Below are positions 1-14,160 of a stretch of DNA of 64,000 nt, in pieces; positions within the stretch are counted from its first letter, which is position 1; every line of letters begins with the position of its first letter. The stretch is from Prinia subflava (Eukaryota > Chordata > Aves > Passeriformes > Cisticolidae), in contig NC_086283.1 of NCBI RefSeq assembly GCF_021018805.1, forward strand, positions 15,575,162-15,639,161, written 5' to 3'. Both the position numbers and the translations under genes were made by a program. The notes beneath the pieces are model-generated. The model had not been told where the DNA came from. It saw only the letters and a program-made list of their open reading frames with translations, and made no database searches.

Positions 1-3000
1 GTCAAACACTTTTATTAGGACCAGTCATTAAACATCCAGGTTTGAGACAAGACCAGGTGCCCAGTGAAACCAATAAAATTCAGGGTAGGGAGTACAACGT
101 ATATCTTAGAGACACATAAATGATGAAGTACTACCACCTTCAAGTAGAGCCAAGATTTTACCTTAAGTCTCTGCTTCTCAGCTTAATTATTGAAATAAAT
201 GAGCATTCCTTATTTCACTATGGGTTTGAAAATCTGATGTCCAACAGACATGAGGGTACATCTCTTTTGTCACCACCTTGTCTACTTCTTTGTTCCTCTC
301 ACTGAGTTGGCCCAGCAAAACCCCTGGAGGTCTACAATGGTGAACTCCACTCTGTGAGAGTGCATACATGATGTTCTGTGACTCACTTTGCACAGCAAAT
401 TTGGATCAAGGAGGTACACCTGAAATTTCACTTCCATTGACCTGAAGTGCATCAACATGAAAGCTTGTGCCAAGTACTCCTGGAAATCCTACCAGCCTAT
501 CCCACCTAAGCAGCAACTGAACAAACTACTTCTGGCCACCAGACAAATCTGGGATTTTCTTCCCAGTTCTGTCATTTCATAAAGAGTATCACAGAGGCTG
601 GAAGCAAAATGTCCAGGCAGCCCCCCTGCCAGACCATGAAGTGAGTCCCATACTCATCTAAAGTACTCATTAAATAAAACTATACTAATATTGACCTCTT
701 TGTCCGTGATGGCCAGGAAATAATGAGTTAAAACTCTAAGTAGCCCTGACTTCTCATTTGCTTATCTCAGTGGTCGTTAATTGGTCATTACTGGTGGAGA
801 CAGAGACCCCTAATGCATTCCTGTAATGCAACATTGGCTGCACATTTCCACACTGTCCTACCCTTACGAGGGATTCATGGCAGACAATAAAAGCGTAATC
901 TCATACCATATATTCAAGATATCCTCCTCCCCCGTAAAATAAAAACAAATAGGAAGTTAATCCCTGTGAAATGGCACTTCATGAACAGTGCTGGTAAAGG
1001 GGGAACAAGTATCCCTTTCCCTCGTTCTCTTTGCAGCCTTTCCTCAGGACCCATCCGCTCTTCATTACACATAAGTAAAATTAATTCCTGCTCTTGTATT
1101 CCTACTAATAAAGCTTCTCAGAGCAGCCCAGAATTACAAACATTTACATAATGGCTTAAATTTTAGAATCAATTAGGAATTTTTAAGGAGTCTGTCCACC
1201 GCCAAAGCTCTGCACAAGCCAGGTGCTTCACACGCTCTCCTTGCAACTGCAACTTCCTATGACTTGCAGAGGCCTTTAAAATCCATCAGATTACAAATAT
1301 AATGACTGCATAAGCAAATTCATTGCCTTGACAGTTCAGCAGAAGTTTCACCAGATTTAAATCAAATTTGGGGGAAAAAAAACCCAACTGTCCCAAACGA
1401 AAACCCACAAAAACCAGCCCACCCTACAGGAATGGTGAAGCTTGTTTAAAATAAAAAGCACTTTTTCTCTAGCTCCCCTACATTTTGGAGTGCAACCTTT
1501 TTTTGCATTTTTCCTAAGGAGGCGAGAGCAATGCAGCCACTCTTCTTGGGATCTCTTTTAATTGCCTTCACTTCCTCTCCTGTGCCTCTGAATCCAGAGG
1601 CTCTTTTCAATCATTTTTGAAAGAAGGGTAGAAAGATAAATTGGGCTTTTTTTGTGATTTGTGGACACTGGCAGCTGGACAGAAGAAGAGGTGCCATTCA
1701 AACTGCTGCTTAGGGGAAGCCATGTAAAATTCATCTATTGGACACAACTTGAAAGTGGATAGGTGACTAATTAGTAAGAAGCAAGTAGAAAAAAATTAAA
1801 AGCTAATGTTTACCAGAAACAAAAACAACAGGATTAAACAGAACAGAAACTATGACACACTGCACACAAAGTCTGGTGTTAAAATCAGCTTGAGTGCCAT
1901 AACCCAACTCAGAAAACCAGGCTCCCTGCAGCTCTAAGGGATGTTGCTCTGTGCTGGGAAGCCTGGCCATGCAGCTCTCCCTTCTACCAGGAAGTTTTTT
2001 ATTAGAAAAACATTTATCAGTATGCAAAAAGCAGCCGAGATGACCTTTTCTTCCCCTCCCTGCTTCTTCCTGCTCCCATTTTATCTCCCTCCTTCCACTC
2101 CTCAGGGACACTGGTAGCCTCCTCACTGTGGTCCTACTTACACTGTGCTGTCATTCTGCTTTAAGCACAGTCCCAGAAGGTTATTTAAGCTCATCAAAAG
2201 CCAGGGAGAACCATAATTCCTAAGGCTGTGCTTTGCATACACACGTTTTACTTACTGTACCCAAGAAGGGGTCTGTTATGGAGCTTCCAGCTCCACAGAA
2301 TGTTTTATCCCTTCCTTTCCAAGGACTCATGTTTTGGTTACTGCAACATCCTCTCTTGCAGCCTTGCAGAAAATCATCCTGACACATTTGTTTTCTTTCA
2401 AAACGCTGCCATGAAGATCCTTTCTGCACCTTGTTGCTCTGACCACATCCCACTTGCGTGTTTTTCTTATGCGGTTACCTCTGTTTCACACATCCAGAAT
2501 AAACACTGGGCTTTTAGCGCCAGGGTTTTTTCATGGCTTACCTCCAACTTGAACATCACCTCTACTGCTACCAAGATGTAATTCTACTCAGCCAGGCACC
2601 TCTTCCCCTGAACTTGTATATTTGAGAACCAAAGAAACATGTTTTCTCTTACACCAGCATGCACAGAAGAGACACATTCATTGCTGGAAAACTCTCTCTT
2701 GCCCTTCCCTAAACCACTCCCCTTGTGGCAATGACAAAGATAGACCCGACATCTGTTTTCAAAACACCACTCCTGGCCTTGTGAGCATCACTAAAATCAA
2801 CACATGCATCTCCACTTGCATTTATTTGGTGGGTTTTTAAATAGACTCTGCCTTCTGGCATGCTGAAGCTGACATGTAGATCACTGATGTAGATCCCAGG
2901 CCCACAGCCTCCCCACACCCCATCTGTGACGCCTTACAATGAGGGGGCTCTGGGGCAGGTGTCCCTCTCTGCTCTGCAGTCATAATGCACAGAGCACATC

Positions 3001-5835
3001 TGGGCACATCTGGTTGGGATCCATGTCTGGGCTTCCCAGATGTTACAGGAACCAGATAATATTTGAATAATAACAATAACATGCCCTGCAGTTTGTTTTA
3101 CGGCACCTTTGTGGTCATCAGCATGCCTTATGTGTTACTTCAATTTGCTCCTTGCTATCTCTACATGGCAGTCTTGCAAGAGTCCTAGAAAGCCTGATTT
3201 CCCTTAAAATCATTGAGAATCCAGAGGAAAACCCTGAGGAGAGCTGGTTGGCATTCCTAGCAGCTCTCTTCCAATACAGTTTTATATCCTTGCTCTCTCC
3301 CAGCTGGCTCACCTCCTGCCCCGTTTATTTTCAGGAGAAGGCAGGAGGAGCCCAAATTAATAGAAAACACGGAGACTTCTGGCTTTCATCAAAAACCACA
3401 GAGTTCTGGATAGAAGAAACCCCTTGACAAGGGGTTTGCATGACAGTCACAGGGATGTTTGCAGGAGTGAGCCCAGGAGACCAAAGTGTTGCTTCAGCAA
3501 GGTCAGCATCCCTGAATCCTTAGGGAGCAAGCATCCCAGGCAGAGGAAAATTGGTTTTAGGTACTTCTGAGTTCCTCAGGCTCCTTTGAAAGCAATGTAA
3601 GAAAGTAATTTTGGGAAAGAAAAAAAAAAGACGTAAAAAAACTCCCACAGACAGTTAGACACTAAGATTATTTTCTCTCTCCACACTGTATATCTTGATG
3701 AGCTATTTGGCATTGCAAGCCTTACGTCTGCAAAGAGAATAAAGGAAGACAAAATGTTCTGCAAATGCAAATATACAACTATACATTAAGCTGAGTATCT
3801 CCTGATATCTCTACATAAAATGAAAGCAGTGCTTAAATTCTAGTTCTGGAGTACCTGAACTACACAGAGGAAAAGTAGTTCTTAAAAAGATCTATTATTG
3901 AGCAGTCTGTAAGATGACACATCTGCTTATTAATATACAGTAGGCTGGGAAGGCTGTGGCTGTGAGTGATGGATTCTGAAGTACTGCCTATGTACATCAA
4001 ATCAGATCACTTTTTGTCAAAGGAAAAACATAGTTCTGCAAAACTGAGAACAGGAGAGAGAAGTTCCTACAACAAAAATATAAGAGTAATAATTATTAGC
4101 TTCTACTGTTTCTGCAGACAAAAGGGCAATCACTTTAATTCTTATGCATCTTGGCAAGCCTCTTATTTCTTAACTCTAACAATTAGCGTGCCGAGTTAAT
4201 ATGAACCAGGATGCAATTACCGAAGAGCCAGGGAGGAGAGGGGAAGACAGCGGCAGAATGACTGCATATTCAAATTATTTCACTTTAAGGAACATCTCAG
4301 TGAAACCAGCTCAGGCACACTATTAACAGAAGTAAAAGACTATGAGATGTGAATCTAGGCCCTCCACTCCCTGTCCTATATGTCCTGTGTGTGAAAGAGA
4401 ACTATTCCTAGATCCCTACCACAGACTTTATGTTTGCCACTGCATTGTTGACAGGAACCAATAAAAAACAAATTTCTTCTTTGTTTCCAGCTGATGTCCA
4501 TTTAAGACATACATACATCTCATGTCACCAGCATCCTCAAATCTTAACAATAGGTTTCCACAGCTTTTCTCTTTTTAAATCAAAAATAAAACATGTCTGA
4601 GTTCTACATTATCTTGGAGTTGCATAAGCTTCCTGCCTTGAGAAAAACTGCCATTTTCACTGAAGTAAGTTAGTTCTGCTAGCAGGTTAATATATCTATA
4701 TAATTTTAAAAATGTTTCACAGGAGGGAAAGTAAAATCTAAAATCAATTTTCAGAAATTAAGATGAAATCCATATGCTAAGTGGTTTTGTTTCCAACTAC
4801 CTTTTCCCCATATTAATGTTTCCCATAAAAACTCTTACAGATGGACCCCATTAGCCTCTGAAGGGGACGGCTCGTGGCAGGACACTCATAGCACCACATG
4901 GCAGTCAGAAACAGAGGACAACCTGGAAGGAGGGAGGACTTCAGGATGAATACATTTGGGACTCTATATACACACAGGTCACACAGTGATTTTTAACCTT
5001 TTTCAGCCTGCAAAAAATTTCAAAAAATGTTCCAGTCAAGCTCTATATATAATTGTCTGTTACTGAAGAGGCCCTCAATGCCCTTCTGGCCATAGAGATC
5101 ACCCAGGTCAGAGTGGCGTGGGTGTGTAAATTTGCAGTTGGGTCAGGTCTGCTCACAGAGGGGGGCAGGGGTCTGTTGGCAAACCACCTGCTCAGGGTGG
5201 ACAAACCTCTGGTCTGGGGTATAAAGGTAATTCTGCACTACTTCCCTTTTCTAGCACAGCATATACATATACATTACCCGCATAAGTGCGTGCATGGTTA
5301 TGTAAACCATCACAACCAAAACATTCAACTCCACATCCATCTTTCCCTGGGGAGCAGATGAAAGAGCATGTACAGATGTGCACAGCTGGAAGCTGTTTGG
5401 AAACCACAGCAATAAGGCTGATACCAAGAAACAACTGAGGAGAGAAAAACAAAACCACACGAAACCAAGGCCAAGCGGTGCATCCACCTGAACCAGTCGC
5501 ACTGATCAGACAGATTTGCTTTTAGTTAAAAATGGCCTTAACTGGGATGCTACCAGTCCATATATGGGGACACATCATACGCATTTTTTAATAGTGTAAA
5601 CATGTTAAGAAGAAAAACTATGAGAGAGTTCCTCCAGAAACCCTAACTGTGAACTTCCCGGCACAGCAGCAGCTAAGCCCCTGCCTTAATCATGCATGTG
5701 GTTTGCATTATTTTTTATTGACTTTTCAAAGTCATAAAATGAGAAAATAAAAGAAAATCTCAGTGACTAGCCACACAACCAATCTTTCTGGTCCTATAAT
5801 CCCACAGACCTCTACAACACAGTTTTATTTTAAAC
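1..5835. other. Unique non-coding DNA, no gene recognised
   Basis: AT-rich unique sequence with no recognisable exon or interspersed repeat. An A-rich stretch with ACCC interruptions lies near 1373-1415 and a pyrimidine-rich stretch near 2040-2103. The longest open frame is 107 codons on the minus strand (1803-2126). It has no family resemblance and no splice or promoter context, so I read it as chance. Intron or intergenic DNA cannot be told apart from sequence alone. Confidence 0.6.
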
Positions 5836-5905
5836 ACCTGGGTAATCCTGTTGAAGTCAGGGAGATTACTCATGGATGTGGAGTCAAAGACATGATTCAC
5901 CGGGT
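5836..5905. repeat. Fossil sauropsid palindromic repeat fragment
   Basis: The stretch contains GGTAATCCTG, then TTGAAGTCAGGGAG, then ATTACTCATG. This resembles the centre of an ancient inverted-repeat family common in sauropsid genomes, whose core reads roughly GTAATCCCATTGAAGTCAATGGGATTACTCA. The two GTAATC/GATTAC arms are mutually complementary around the TTGAAGTCA core, which is visible directly. The family match is from memory, not a database search, and the ends are approximate. Confidence 0.45.
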
Positions 5906-8900
5906 GTCCCTACTGATCGGACAATGCATGATTCCCATGGAGACCCTCTTGAAACACACAGACATAATGACAATTTTTTTTCCACACTTTTTTAAGGGAA
6001 AAGCTAAAATAAGAAGCAATGCAAGCATGAGACACATCGGCTGCTCATCTCAAGTCTGTAGAAAACCAGAAATATCTCAAAGGCGACTGGGGAGCTGGGG
6101 ATGGGATGAAATGTTAATGCAATCCTTGCCTGACCCACAGTCACAGTACAGCAGCGAAAGCCATAGCAGATTCTAGCAAAAATGAATATAACCTGCAGCA
6201 TCTTTACAGAGACTGCAAAATACAGGAAGGTCATTGACTAAGTAAACATCAAACAAAGGATTACCTTAATTTACAAAGAAGCAGGACCAGGAGGAAACCA
6301 GGGCAGGCAATTTCCATCTCCACTGAGGTAGGATCATATCTACCTATTAGAGCTGAAGGGAATCTACCCCTTCAATAATAATTCCACTTAAGGTCAGTAA
6401 ATATCAGTGTGATGCCCTGGAAGAGACACACATTTCACAGACTTATTTGTCCTTTTTCCTATTGCTGATCTACAGTTCAACTGTAGACTTCTTCCAGCCA
6501 TGATTATTGCTTCAAGTTACACAAACCCAGATCTAATATTTCAAGCATCCAGGTTTGGGTTCTTTAATTGCAACTTTCTGTGACTTCATGATTTATTCAT
6601 CTCAGGATGCACTCAAAAGTCTAGCGTATCGCTGACATCCCCACGCAGCATACTGTTAGCTTTAAAATTTCATAAACCACCATGTACTTGACAAGTTGAA
6701 AAGTTAACAAGGGTTATAAGGCAAGGAAAAAAAAGCATGCTGAGCTCTGATAACCTCAGCCCCCACTGCTCCAGGCTTTTTGGAAGTGCAGCACACAGTT
6801 TGGCATTAAAAAGGGAGACTCCATTACAATATTGTTTTTATGGCCCACGTTTCCCCATTCCTCAGCTGAGCTAAAATACATGTCCCCTCTTTAATGAAAG
6901 CCATGCTTACTTCATACACACTGGCTGTAAACTATCAAACAACATCTCTGTCTAATGCATAAATTAAGTCTTGCTCGCAGATATTTTTTTAAAGACCTTT
7001 GAAAAGAAAATGGCTTGTGAGGACACTCAGTCCTATGTGGCCACGTGAGCAGCTAGGAGACACCAAAACCTGCCCTTCACCTTCACACAAATCAGTGGCC
7101 ACCTACACACTGGGTTCAGAGTGCTTTGGGGAAAGATAGGAGCAACACTGCAGAATTAGAAATCAGGGGTCTCTTACTCCAAATGACTATGCAAGATGTC
7201 TTGTTTAAAAGAAGCCCCTTTGCAGAAAGAAGTGCCAGCAAGTTCAACCTGAGAAGGTTTCTATGAGGGTAAAGTTCTCAGCCCACAATCAGACGAAAAA
7301 TATTACAGACAGAAACAGACAACATCAGGTAGAAAAAAACCCCATAAATATGACTTATACATTAATATATAATACCTTACCAACATCACGGGCATCAAGT
7401 TGTACCCTATATGGACCCAGAGACATTTTTTCGGAGTCTACTGAATTATCTCACCAGTTTTTGTATGTTCCCCCTGATGCCTGGAACTACTCACAAGGCA
7501 GGTCTGCTCTGACGAGGAGGCAGTAGAATGACAAATACAAAGTAAATGTCTTTTCATCTCACCAGTGATGGTGCAGCTCTCTCACACTTGCCTGGGCTCA
7601 GCATCAGCTACCACAGGTCTCCCTCAGAGATGAAGGGGCTTTGGCTGTACACATGAAGCACCATGTGAAGGTTTAGAGGATGACAGAACTCCCTTTCAGC
7701 CAGTTTTCAAGTCTATAAACAGCACTTTCAGAGCCACTTACATATCTGTTGTCCTGTGAATGGATTTCTTCAATGGGAAAGCAACAACAGTTATTCACTT
7801 TCATCCCAAACAAAACAAAAGGACCACAGCTAAACCAGAAACCGTGTGTGTACGGCACCAGAATATTTGATTACCACTTCTGAAAATATACCTGCATAGC
7901 ATGAAAAATCTCCCTACAGACCATGCTGTGCTGTGCTTTTATTTTACAAATGCAAATTGAATTTAAGCAGCTTTTGCAAAGCCTGTTTTGTTAAGAAAAC
8001 CAGCCAGCAATGTGATGTAGCCCGGCCTCTGTTTTGCCTACATTAGCAAGGACAGGCTCCAATCTGCAGGATGGGGCAAGGGGCAATAAACAGGCAGGCA
8101 GTGATTCAGTTTCTGCACCAAACCCAGAAATTAGGCAGACCAGGGAGAAATTTCAAGCTCACTTAGTGAACACTAAGCTTATAAGAAAACACAGATTATT
8201 ACAAAATGGGCTGCAGCGGGCTGTCCTTGAAAAGCAATGCTGCAAATTCAAACAGAAGTATAATTTAATAAAATGCAGTGAGATTCAAGCAAATAATAAA
8301 ACCTGCTGTGATGAGCAGACAAATGAAATTGCTTCTTCTTGTCCATTATATCTTTATTTTTGACTAGGGAAACAAAAGCTGGGAATCAAAATGTGAGGCT
8401 TTTTCATCCCCAGTGGGTTCCTATGGATACTGAAAAGGGAGAAAGTGCCTTGATTCTGGCAAAGATAATTAGCATAACTTCAGAGTGAAAAACAGGTAGC
8501 AGCCGTCACACAGCTCACACATGGATGCAGACTTCTGCAAAGACCCTTCAACAAAAAGGCAAACATTATCCCTAACTTGATTTCTAAAATGAGTGCATGA
8601 AAACACATTCATTTCATGCACTTTTCATGACACTTCATTACTTCCCAGAAAATTATATGCACTCGCTGTCTTTTCTTCCAAGCTAAAATATACACCGCAC
8701 CCCACACTGGCTCTCTGTTTCTTACACACTGCATTTTGAAATATGGAGTAGAAACCTCCTCGGGCAGATTGGGTAAAGGAAATGTATGATTCAATAAAGC
8801 TAACTAGTATTACATGCAAAACTCTCCTTGTGCTACACTCCCCAAACTCTTACCCTCTTTTTGCTGAGGCCATTAAAGCTGTTAAATTTGGTTTCTTGTC

Positions 8901-10567
8901 ATTTCTGTCCCCATGCTTCTCAACCAAGAAAGAAAAAGCTGATAGAAAATCTCTGATCCTTCCTGAAACAATGCTCACTAACATCTGCCCACGTGTTTCA
9001 GCAGCAAGCCTGCTGTTGTGAGCACTCTCTCCCTAAATTTGTCACCCCTGGTCCACTCCCTCCAAGCACCATTTGTATGGAGAAATAAAGCCACGTTACT
9101 GGATTACTCTTTTATTTGGATGTCAGTGACACCCAGAAGGCCAAAACCCCAACCTTGTCAAGTATTTCTTCAGTGATGCCCGTGTGAAGCTCACTAAGTG
9201 GGACAGTCTAGTTTCTCCTCTTTCACGCCAAAAGGTGACTGTGTTGGTGGTGGTGTTGTTTAAGGACAAAACACACCATCAGATCACTCTCCAAACTGTC
9301 AATACAACTGTCTCTCACTAGGACTACCATAGCCTATATGGATGATTAATCACTTCAATTCTACCAGCCATTATTTCTAATTAAAAACCAACTCATAAAT
9401 ACCTACTTTATCGCTATATCTGTGTGGTAAATAAATTCAAGTGGTCAGTAAAACACAAAGGAAATTACATTTAAAAAATGACTTTTCATTTCCAAGTGTA
9501 TCTTCCTAATTAAAATGGCAGTTTCCCATACATATCCCAGCAGCACAGTCTGCAATAATTTAAAGAGTCTTTGAAAGCACAATTCTCAACAAATGCATTA
9601 AAATAACTTCTTATCATCATCTGTTCAATGGAAACTAGAGCATTTTAATATTATACCACACTTCTCAGTGTTGACACTTTACTGCTTCTCTGTCTCCCAG
9701 CTAGGCAGTAAAGAATTAAAGCCCGAGCAAAAGGAGAAACATGCAAAATGTGCAACTTCCTGAACAGGCAACTTCATACATTCAGATTAATTACCCTCCA
9801 GAGCTGATGACAGACGCAAATCTGTATGGGTGATTATATCAAACCCTCTTTCCAGGAACATCTCAAACCTAAGCAGTTCTTGGGCACCTTGGGGTTTTCC
9901 TGGTAAGGAAGAAAAACCCTTTTTGTTTAACAGTGCAAAGAAGCTGCTCAGAAGGAACCCCCCAAGGGTGGGACTGCCAGGCCAAGACACTGTGTGTGGT
10001 TGGCACGAAAATGCAGATGTTAATACCCTTCTAATCATCACTTCACATCTGGCACAGTCATAACTTACTCTATATACAAGGAGCTGTTACACAAACTCCT
10101 CTGCTTTAGGAGCCCCAAAAGGGCCCACTCCACAGAAAGCAGAGCAAAGTCCTTGGTTCCTTACGGAGCACGTGGCAAAAAAATGCAGCCCTACTCCTTG
10201 GTACAGCTCCAGTGACCAGGGCAGAAAATGGGACCCAGAATCCAAGGGGTGTTTTTCACGTTTGAGTTTCCAGAGGAAGAAGTAGGACTGTGCAGGGCAT
10301 TGGCAATGTTTACCTTGCAAAGGAAGGAAGGAAGAACAGTTCAACTGAGACATGAAAAAAGGCAAATGCTGCAAGCAAAGCACAAGCTGAACTACCATCT
10401 ATAAATATTTGAATTATTCTATGCAATATTTCAGAACATAACAAACAGCACTGGGATTTACATTAAAATGATCCCTCTGTGTTGTTCCTGTATGTGTATA
10501 TGAATCATACATATTCCTCTTTAGATGCACTGTGTATAAAATTATAGATCATATAAAAAGCTAAGGA
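5906..10567. other. Unique non-coding DNA, no gene recognised
   Basis: Unique AT-rich sequence. It holds one perfect inverted repeat (8592-8622, listed separately). Open frames of up to about 109 codons occur on both strands but overlap one another and show no recognisable motif or exon boundaries. Nothing else is seen. Confidence 0.6.
8592..8622. repeat. Perfect 11-bp inverted repeat, 9-nt loop
   Basis: The left arm AGTGCATGAAA (8592-8602) is exactly complementary to the right arm TTTCATGCACT (8612-8622). The sequence could form a short hairpin. No adjacent duplication marks it as a transposon end, and no function is implied. Confidence 0.8.
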
Positions 10568-10605
10568 CCAGAGTTTCAAAAGCGCTCAGCACACATTTAG
10601 ATACT
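10568..10605. repeat. Fossil sauropsid repeat fragment
   Basis: The stretch CCAGAGTTTCAAAAGCGCTC followed by AGCAC resembles the start of an old interspersed family with a GAGTTTTCAAAAGTGCTCAG-like consensus. A second copy of the same motif lies at 26211-26275 in this window, which supports its repetitive nature. The rest of this copy has decayed. The family name cannot be given without a repeat library. Confidence 0.4.
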
Positions 10606-10637
10606 CACTGTCAGCCGAGACTGCTGGAGAAATCAGA

Positions 10638-10652
10638 TTTTTTTTTTTTTTT
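10638..10652. repeat. Poly-T run (T15)
   Basis: An uninterrupted run of 15 T in unique DNA. No retroposed sequence is recognised on its complementary upstream side. Confidence 0.95.
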
Positions 10653-11579
10653 GAGGACCTCAAAGATGGCAGAAGCCACCACCAAACTCTTGAATTTTGC
10701 TAATACACAGCCTGGATGTGAAGACTTTTCCAAAACAAGGCCACAGTACTTGTACTCTTAAGTGTGTGCTAAATGCACTTGAGAAAACCTGACCCTAAAT
10801 GGCCAATTTTACCTATGCTGATTCTGCGAAAAACCACAACAAAGTCATAACCTAACATCTAGCCTAACTATAGCACACTTGAAACACTTATAATGTGCCA
10901 TATGTATTACTAGTTATTTATTCTTTAATATAAACACTTAAAAAATTAATTACACGCTCTGTCAGAGCTGTCTAATACATAGGCAATCTCAACTATAAAA
11001 CACTGCTGTGCTCTTTTCTGTAATCACCCCCACCTTTTGAAATTACCTTCAGATGTTTGTTAAGGGACATTAATGTCTCTGAAATCTAGCAAGAGGTAAA
11101 ATGTTGCGCTCAGCTCAGTGCCATGCATATAATTCCTGCATCATTAACTGGCAGCCACTAATTTTATCCTTAAACGACAACACAATTTTATGGGACTTTT
11201 CCAGAGACCAATTATTGTAACTCTTACTACTTTGGGAGGACACAAAAAACCCTCAACTGCATCCAGCCGGTCTATCCGGAACTGCAATTCTTCAGCTCAC
11301 ATGGTTTTATAAGGCCTTAAGTGCGCTGCTGTGGGGGTTTATAGTGTGCTTCTCCAGCTGCCTGGATGGACACACAGCGAGAACAACTCCGGCAGACTTG
11401 CCTTCAGCACCACCTCCACCAAGAGGCAAAGATCTCCTTGGGACTAACAAGCAGCCAAATGATGGAGTGTACTGCACAAGGCTGCACTGGACAACACGGC
11501 ATGGCAAAGCTGGCTTGGATATATAGTTATGTGCACTGAAAGAGATACAAATGTGATTTTAAGTGAAACTTAACAGATG

Positions 11580-11950
11580 ACCTTTCTAGCTTGAGATCTG
11601 TCGAAAATTATCTCTACACCTTGGAAATTATGCAAGAGGAAATGAAGACAATGAATTTAGCGAGAGGTGTTTTCCCTATTTCATTAACTGCAGGGTGATT
11701 ACCAATCAGTTGTGAAAGTTATTAAAGCAATTTGTAACTTTGGGCATCTAATGGCATTTATGCAGGAGGGAACTGGCAATCAACACTACCTAATTCAGCT
11801 TGAGGTGTTTCTGGTTTTTAATATATCATGAGCAAATTATGGCTGTGCCTCTAACAATATGCCACATTTGAATTTGGCTCTTAGTTTGCACTGGTAATTT
11901 CCACCTTTTAATTTGCACTGACAGCCAAGGATGGCATAAGACTGTTTCTC
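11580..11950. promoter_or_regulatory. Candidate conserved non-coding element
   Basis: The stretch is not low-complexity yet is dense in homeodomain cores (TAAT/ATTA), for example in CATTAACT, TTATTAAAG, CTAATGGC, CTAATTCAG, AAATTATGG, GTAATTTCC and TTAATTTGC. It also has an ACCAATCA CCAAT-like motif. This composition is typical of vertebrate developmental enhancers in gene deserts. That is inference: conservation cannot be seen from one sequence, and AT-rich DNA produces TAAT cores by chance. Confidence 0.2.
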
Positions 11951-12800
11951 AAGCTCCTTGCCCTTCCTTTTTAACATATAGTTGAGAAACTGCTCAGCAC
12001 CCTGTTTTTCTCTAGAACAAATAAATTTTTTCCTGAATATGCAAAACTCCTTCTAAAGAAATAGAGACATGTTAACTAAAATAATTTGCTCCTGTTCAAG
12101 TGGGACTCCTTAATTCCCTCACTTGCAACAAGATGCAATAGAAACAAACCTGGATCAAAGCCAGGTGAGGGGCCGCTGTAACAAATGCATGTGCTTTATT
12201 CCACAACTAAATCAATGAGACTTCATCCCCCAGGTCTTCCTCTACCCACTTTTTACCCTGTCCAGACAGACTTTTCCTCATCATCAACCTGATGAGTTAC
12301 TGAAGTTTATTGAAAATTAAAGCACAACCAGTCAAACAGTCACCTTTTACAAAATTCCAACAAATTAATGTACCTAACACAAAATGCTTATGGCAATCAG
12401 TTACCCATTAATGGGTTTTCTTGTTGTTGTTTCTGAAATGTGGAATAATTCTGAAAAAAACAAATAAAATAGACACCAAATAGCTCTATTTCGTTCATAA
12501 TTGTCCATTACAGGCTATTTCCACCTACAAGCCTATAGATTGGTATGTTCTCAGTTGGAGCCCTCTTGCTAAGAAATAATTGAAATCTCAACTGTCTGAC
12601 ATTTAAATATAATATTGACTTTTGAACTGCTATTTTAATGGTGTGTCTAAGCAGCATGAATACAAATGTGCGGTGCAGAAATAGATGTATTTCCAACACT
12701 GAAAAAAAACCAAAGAACTCAACAAAAAAACCAACTCCATAGGACTATTTTGACTGCAGTAATCCTATAATTGTCTTATCTACTTTCTAAGAGGTTGTGG

Positions 12801-12814
12801 TTTTTTTTTTTTTT
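12801..12814. repeat. Poly-T run (T14)
   Basis: A run of 14 T followed by CCTTTCAG, which forms a strong splice-acceptor-like sequence at 12815-12822. The downstream DNA meets stops quickly in two frames, so no exon is called. Confidence 0.95.
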
Positions 12815-14160
12815 CCTTTCAGGTGTGACAGTAAATCTATCCTTCTCTCTTCTAGTCTTTAACAGACTCCAGCCTATGGGCATTTGCTTTGTGTCTTAAT
12901 TTCTGAGACTGAGTGCTGCTGCATTCTTGAAGAAAGGTTTTGGGAAAGAGTCAAGCAGTTCTACAAGTTTCTGCATCCTCACAGACGTGACATGGGTACT
13001 CAAATCAAAATGAAAACATTGTAATTTTTTTTGGTTTGTTTTACTGACTTGCCACCAAGTAGCTCTTGGTACAAAGAGGGAGATCTGCTGGCTCCTGATA
13101 CCTCTGCAGAAAGGTATCCCCTTTTGAATAGTGGTTTCTATGATGTAAAACCTGTGACCTTCAACTATTCTCTCTTTATAGTCATCAGGTTTAGATGTCC
13201 AATCTAAAAGCGAGGTGCAATTAGTGCCTGCAGGACATTGGTTAGGGGTGGAATTCACAGGAGTGCTTCTCCACATAGGACAGACTGAAAAATCACTCTT
13301 GTGTTCCGGCATTTTCCAGCCTCTGCCACCTCTCCCTGCAGAGGAAGGATGAGCACAGTTTTTCCCTTTAAGGGTTTTCAGTCTACATTCACCAAAAAAA
13401 TGCAGTTTTACTGCAGGAAAGTATGGTGGGGCCGATAGTAAGTTGATTTGAAAATGACTGAGAAAGGCTTTTTCTCCCTACTTATAACTCAAGACTTACT
13501 GAAGTTTAAAATTTGAAATGTTCAGGTTGGCTAATCCCCTCTGGGGCTTTGCATTACTAGTAAAAGTTATGACAGCAAAAAGACCTGGATTAGAAGTGGT
13601 TACAAACTTCAGCTTTCTGGGAGATAAAATAGATGGGACAACACATAGGGGAAAGAAGTTCCAGAAAAATTCCAGTTTTAATACTGTGACAAGGTAATAC
13701 TGCAAATCCACTCTGCTGTTCTGACTTCTTTTTTGGGGGAGGTTATATCTGCATTATATCTTTAATGCACACCCTAAACAGTGAGTGAATATCTGCATAG
13801 GTAAAAAATACCCACAGGGTAGCTTCAGTCCTGCGGGTGGCCATAGAAAGGAGTTGTATTGGGATTTTAGAGAAAATCAGTGGCTGTCCCTGTTGCAGGC
13901 ACGAGGAACACAGCACTGCAGGAGAGAGAATAGGGGGAACATCCTTCCAGCTGTTACTCCAATGAATCAGGACAGGACTGAAGGGGAAAGAAGAATGTTT
14001 AGGGTTTTTCAGCTGTTGTGACATGCAGCAATCCTGATCTGTAACCCAGCAATCCACACAGCCTCTCTCCTCCCTGCAACTGCATCGCATCATGAAAACC
14101 ACTTTACCAAGTTCACAACCTAACATGGACAGTTCCACTTATATCGTGATCCTGTCCTCA

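Noticed and set aside
12896..13312. 138-codon minus-strand frame with acceptor- and donor-like sites
   Set aside because: The acceptor GATTTTTCAG has a short pyrimidine tract, the donor is ambiguous, and the peptide matches nothing I know.
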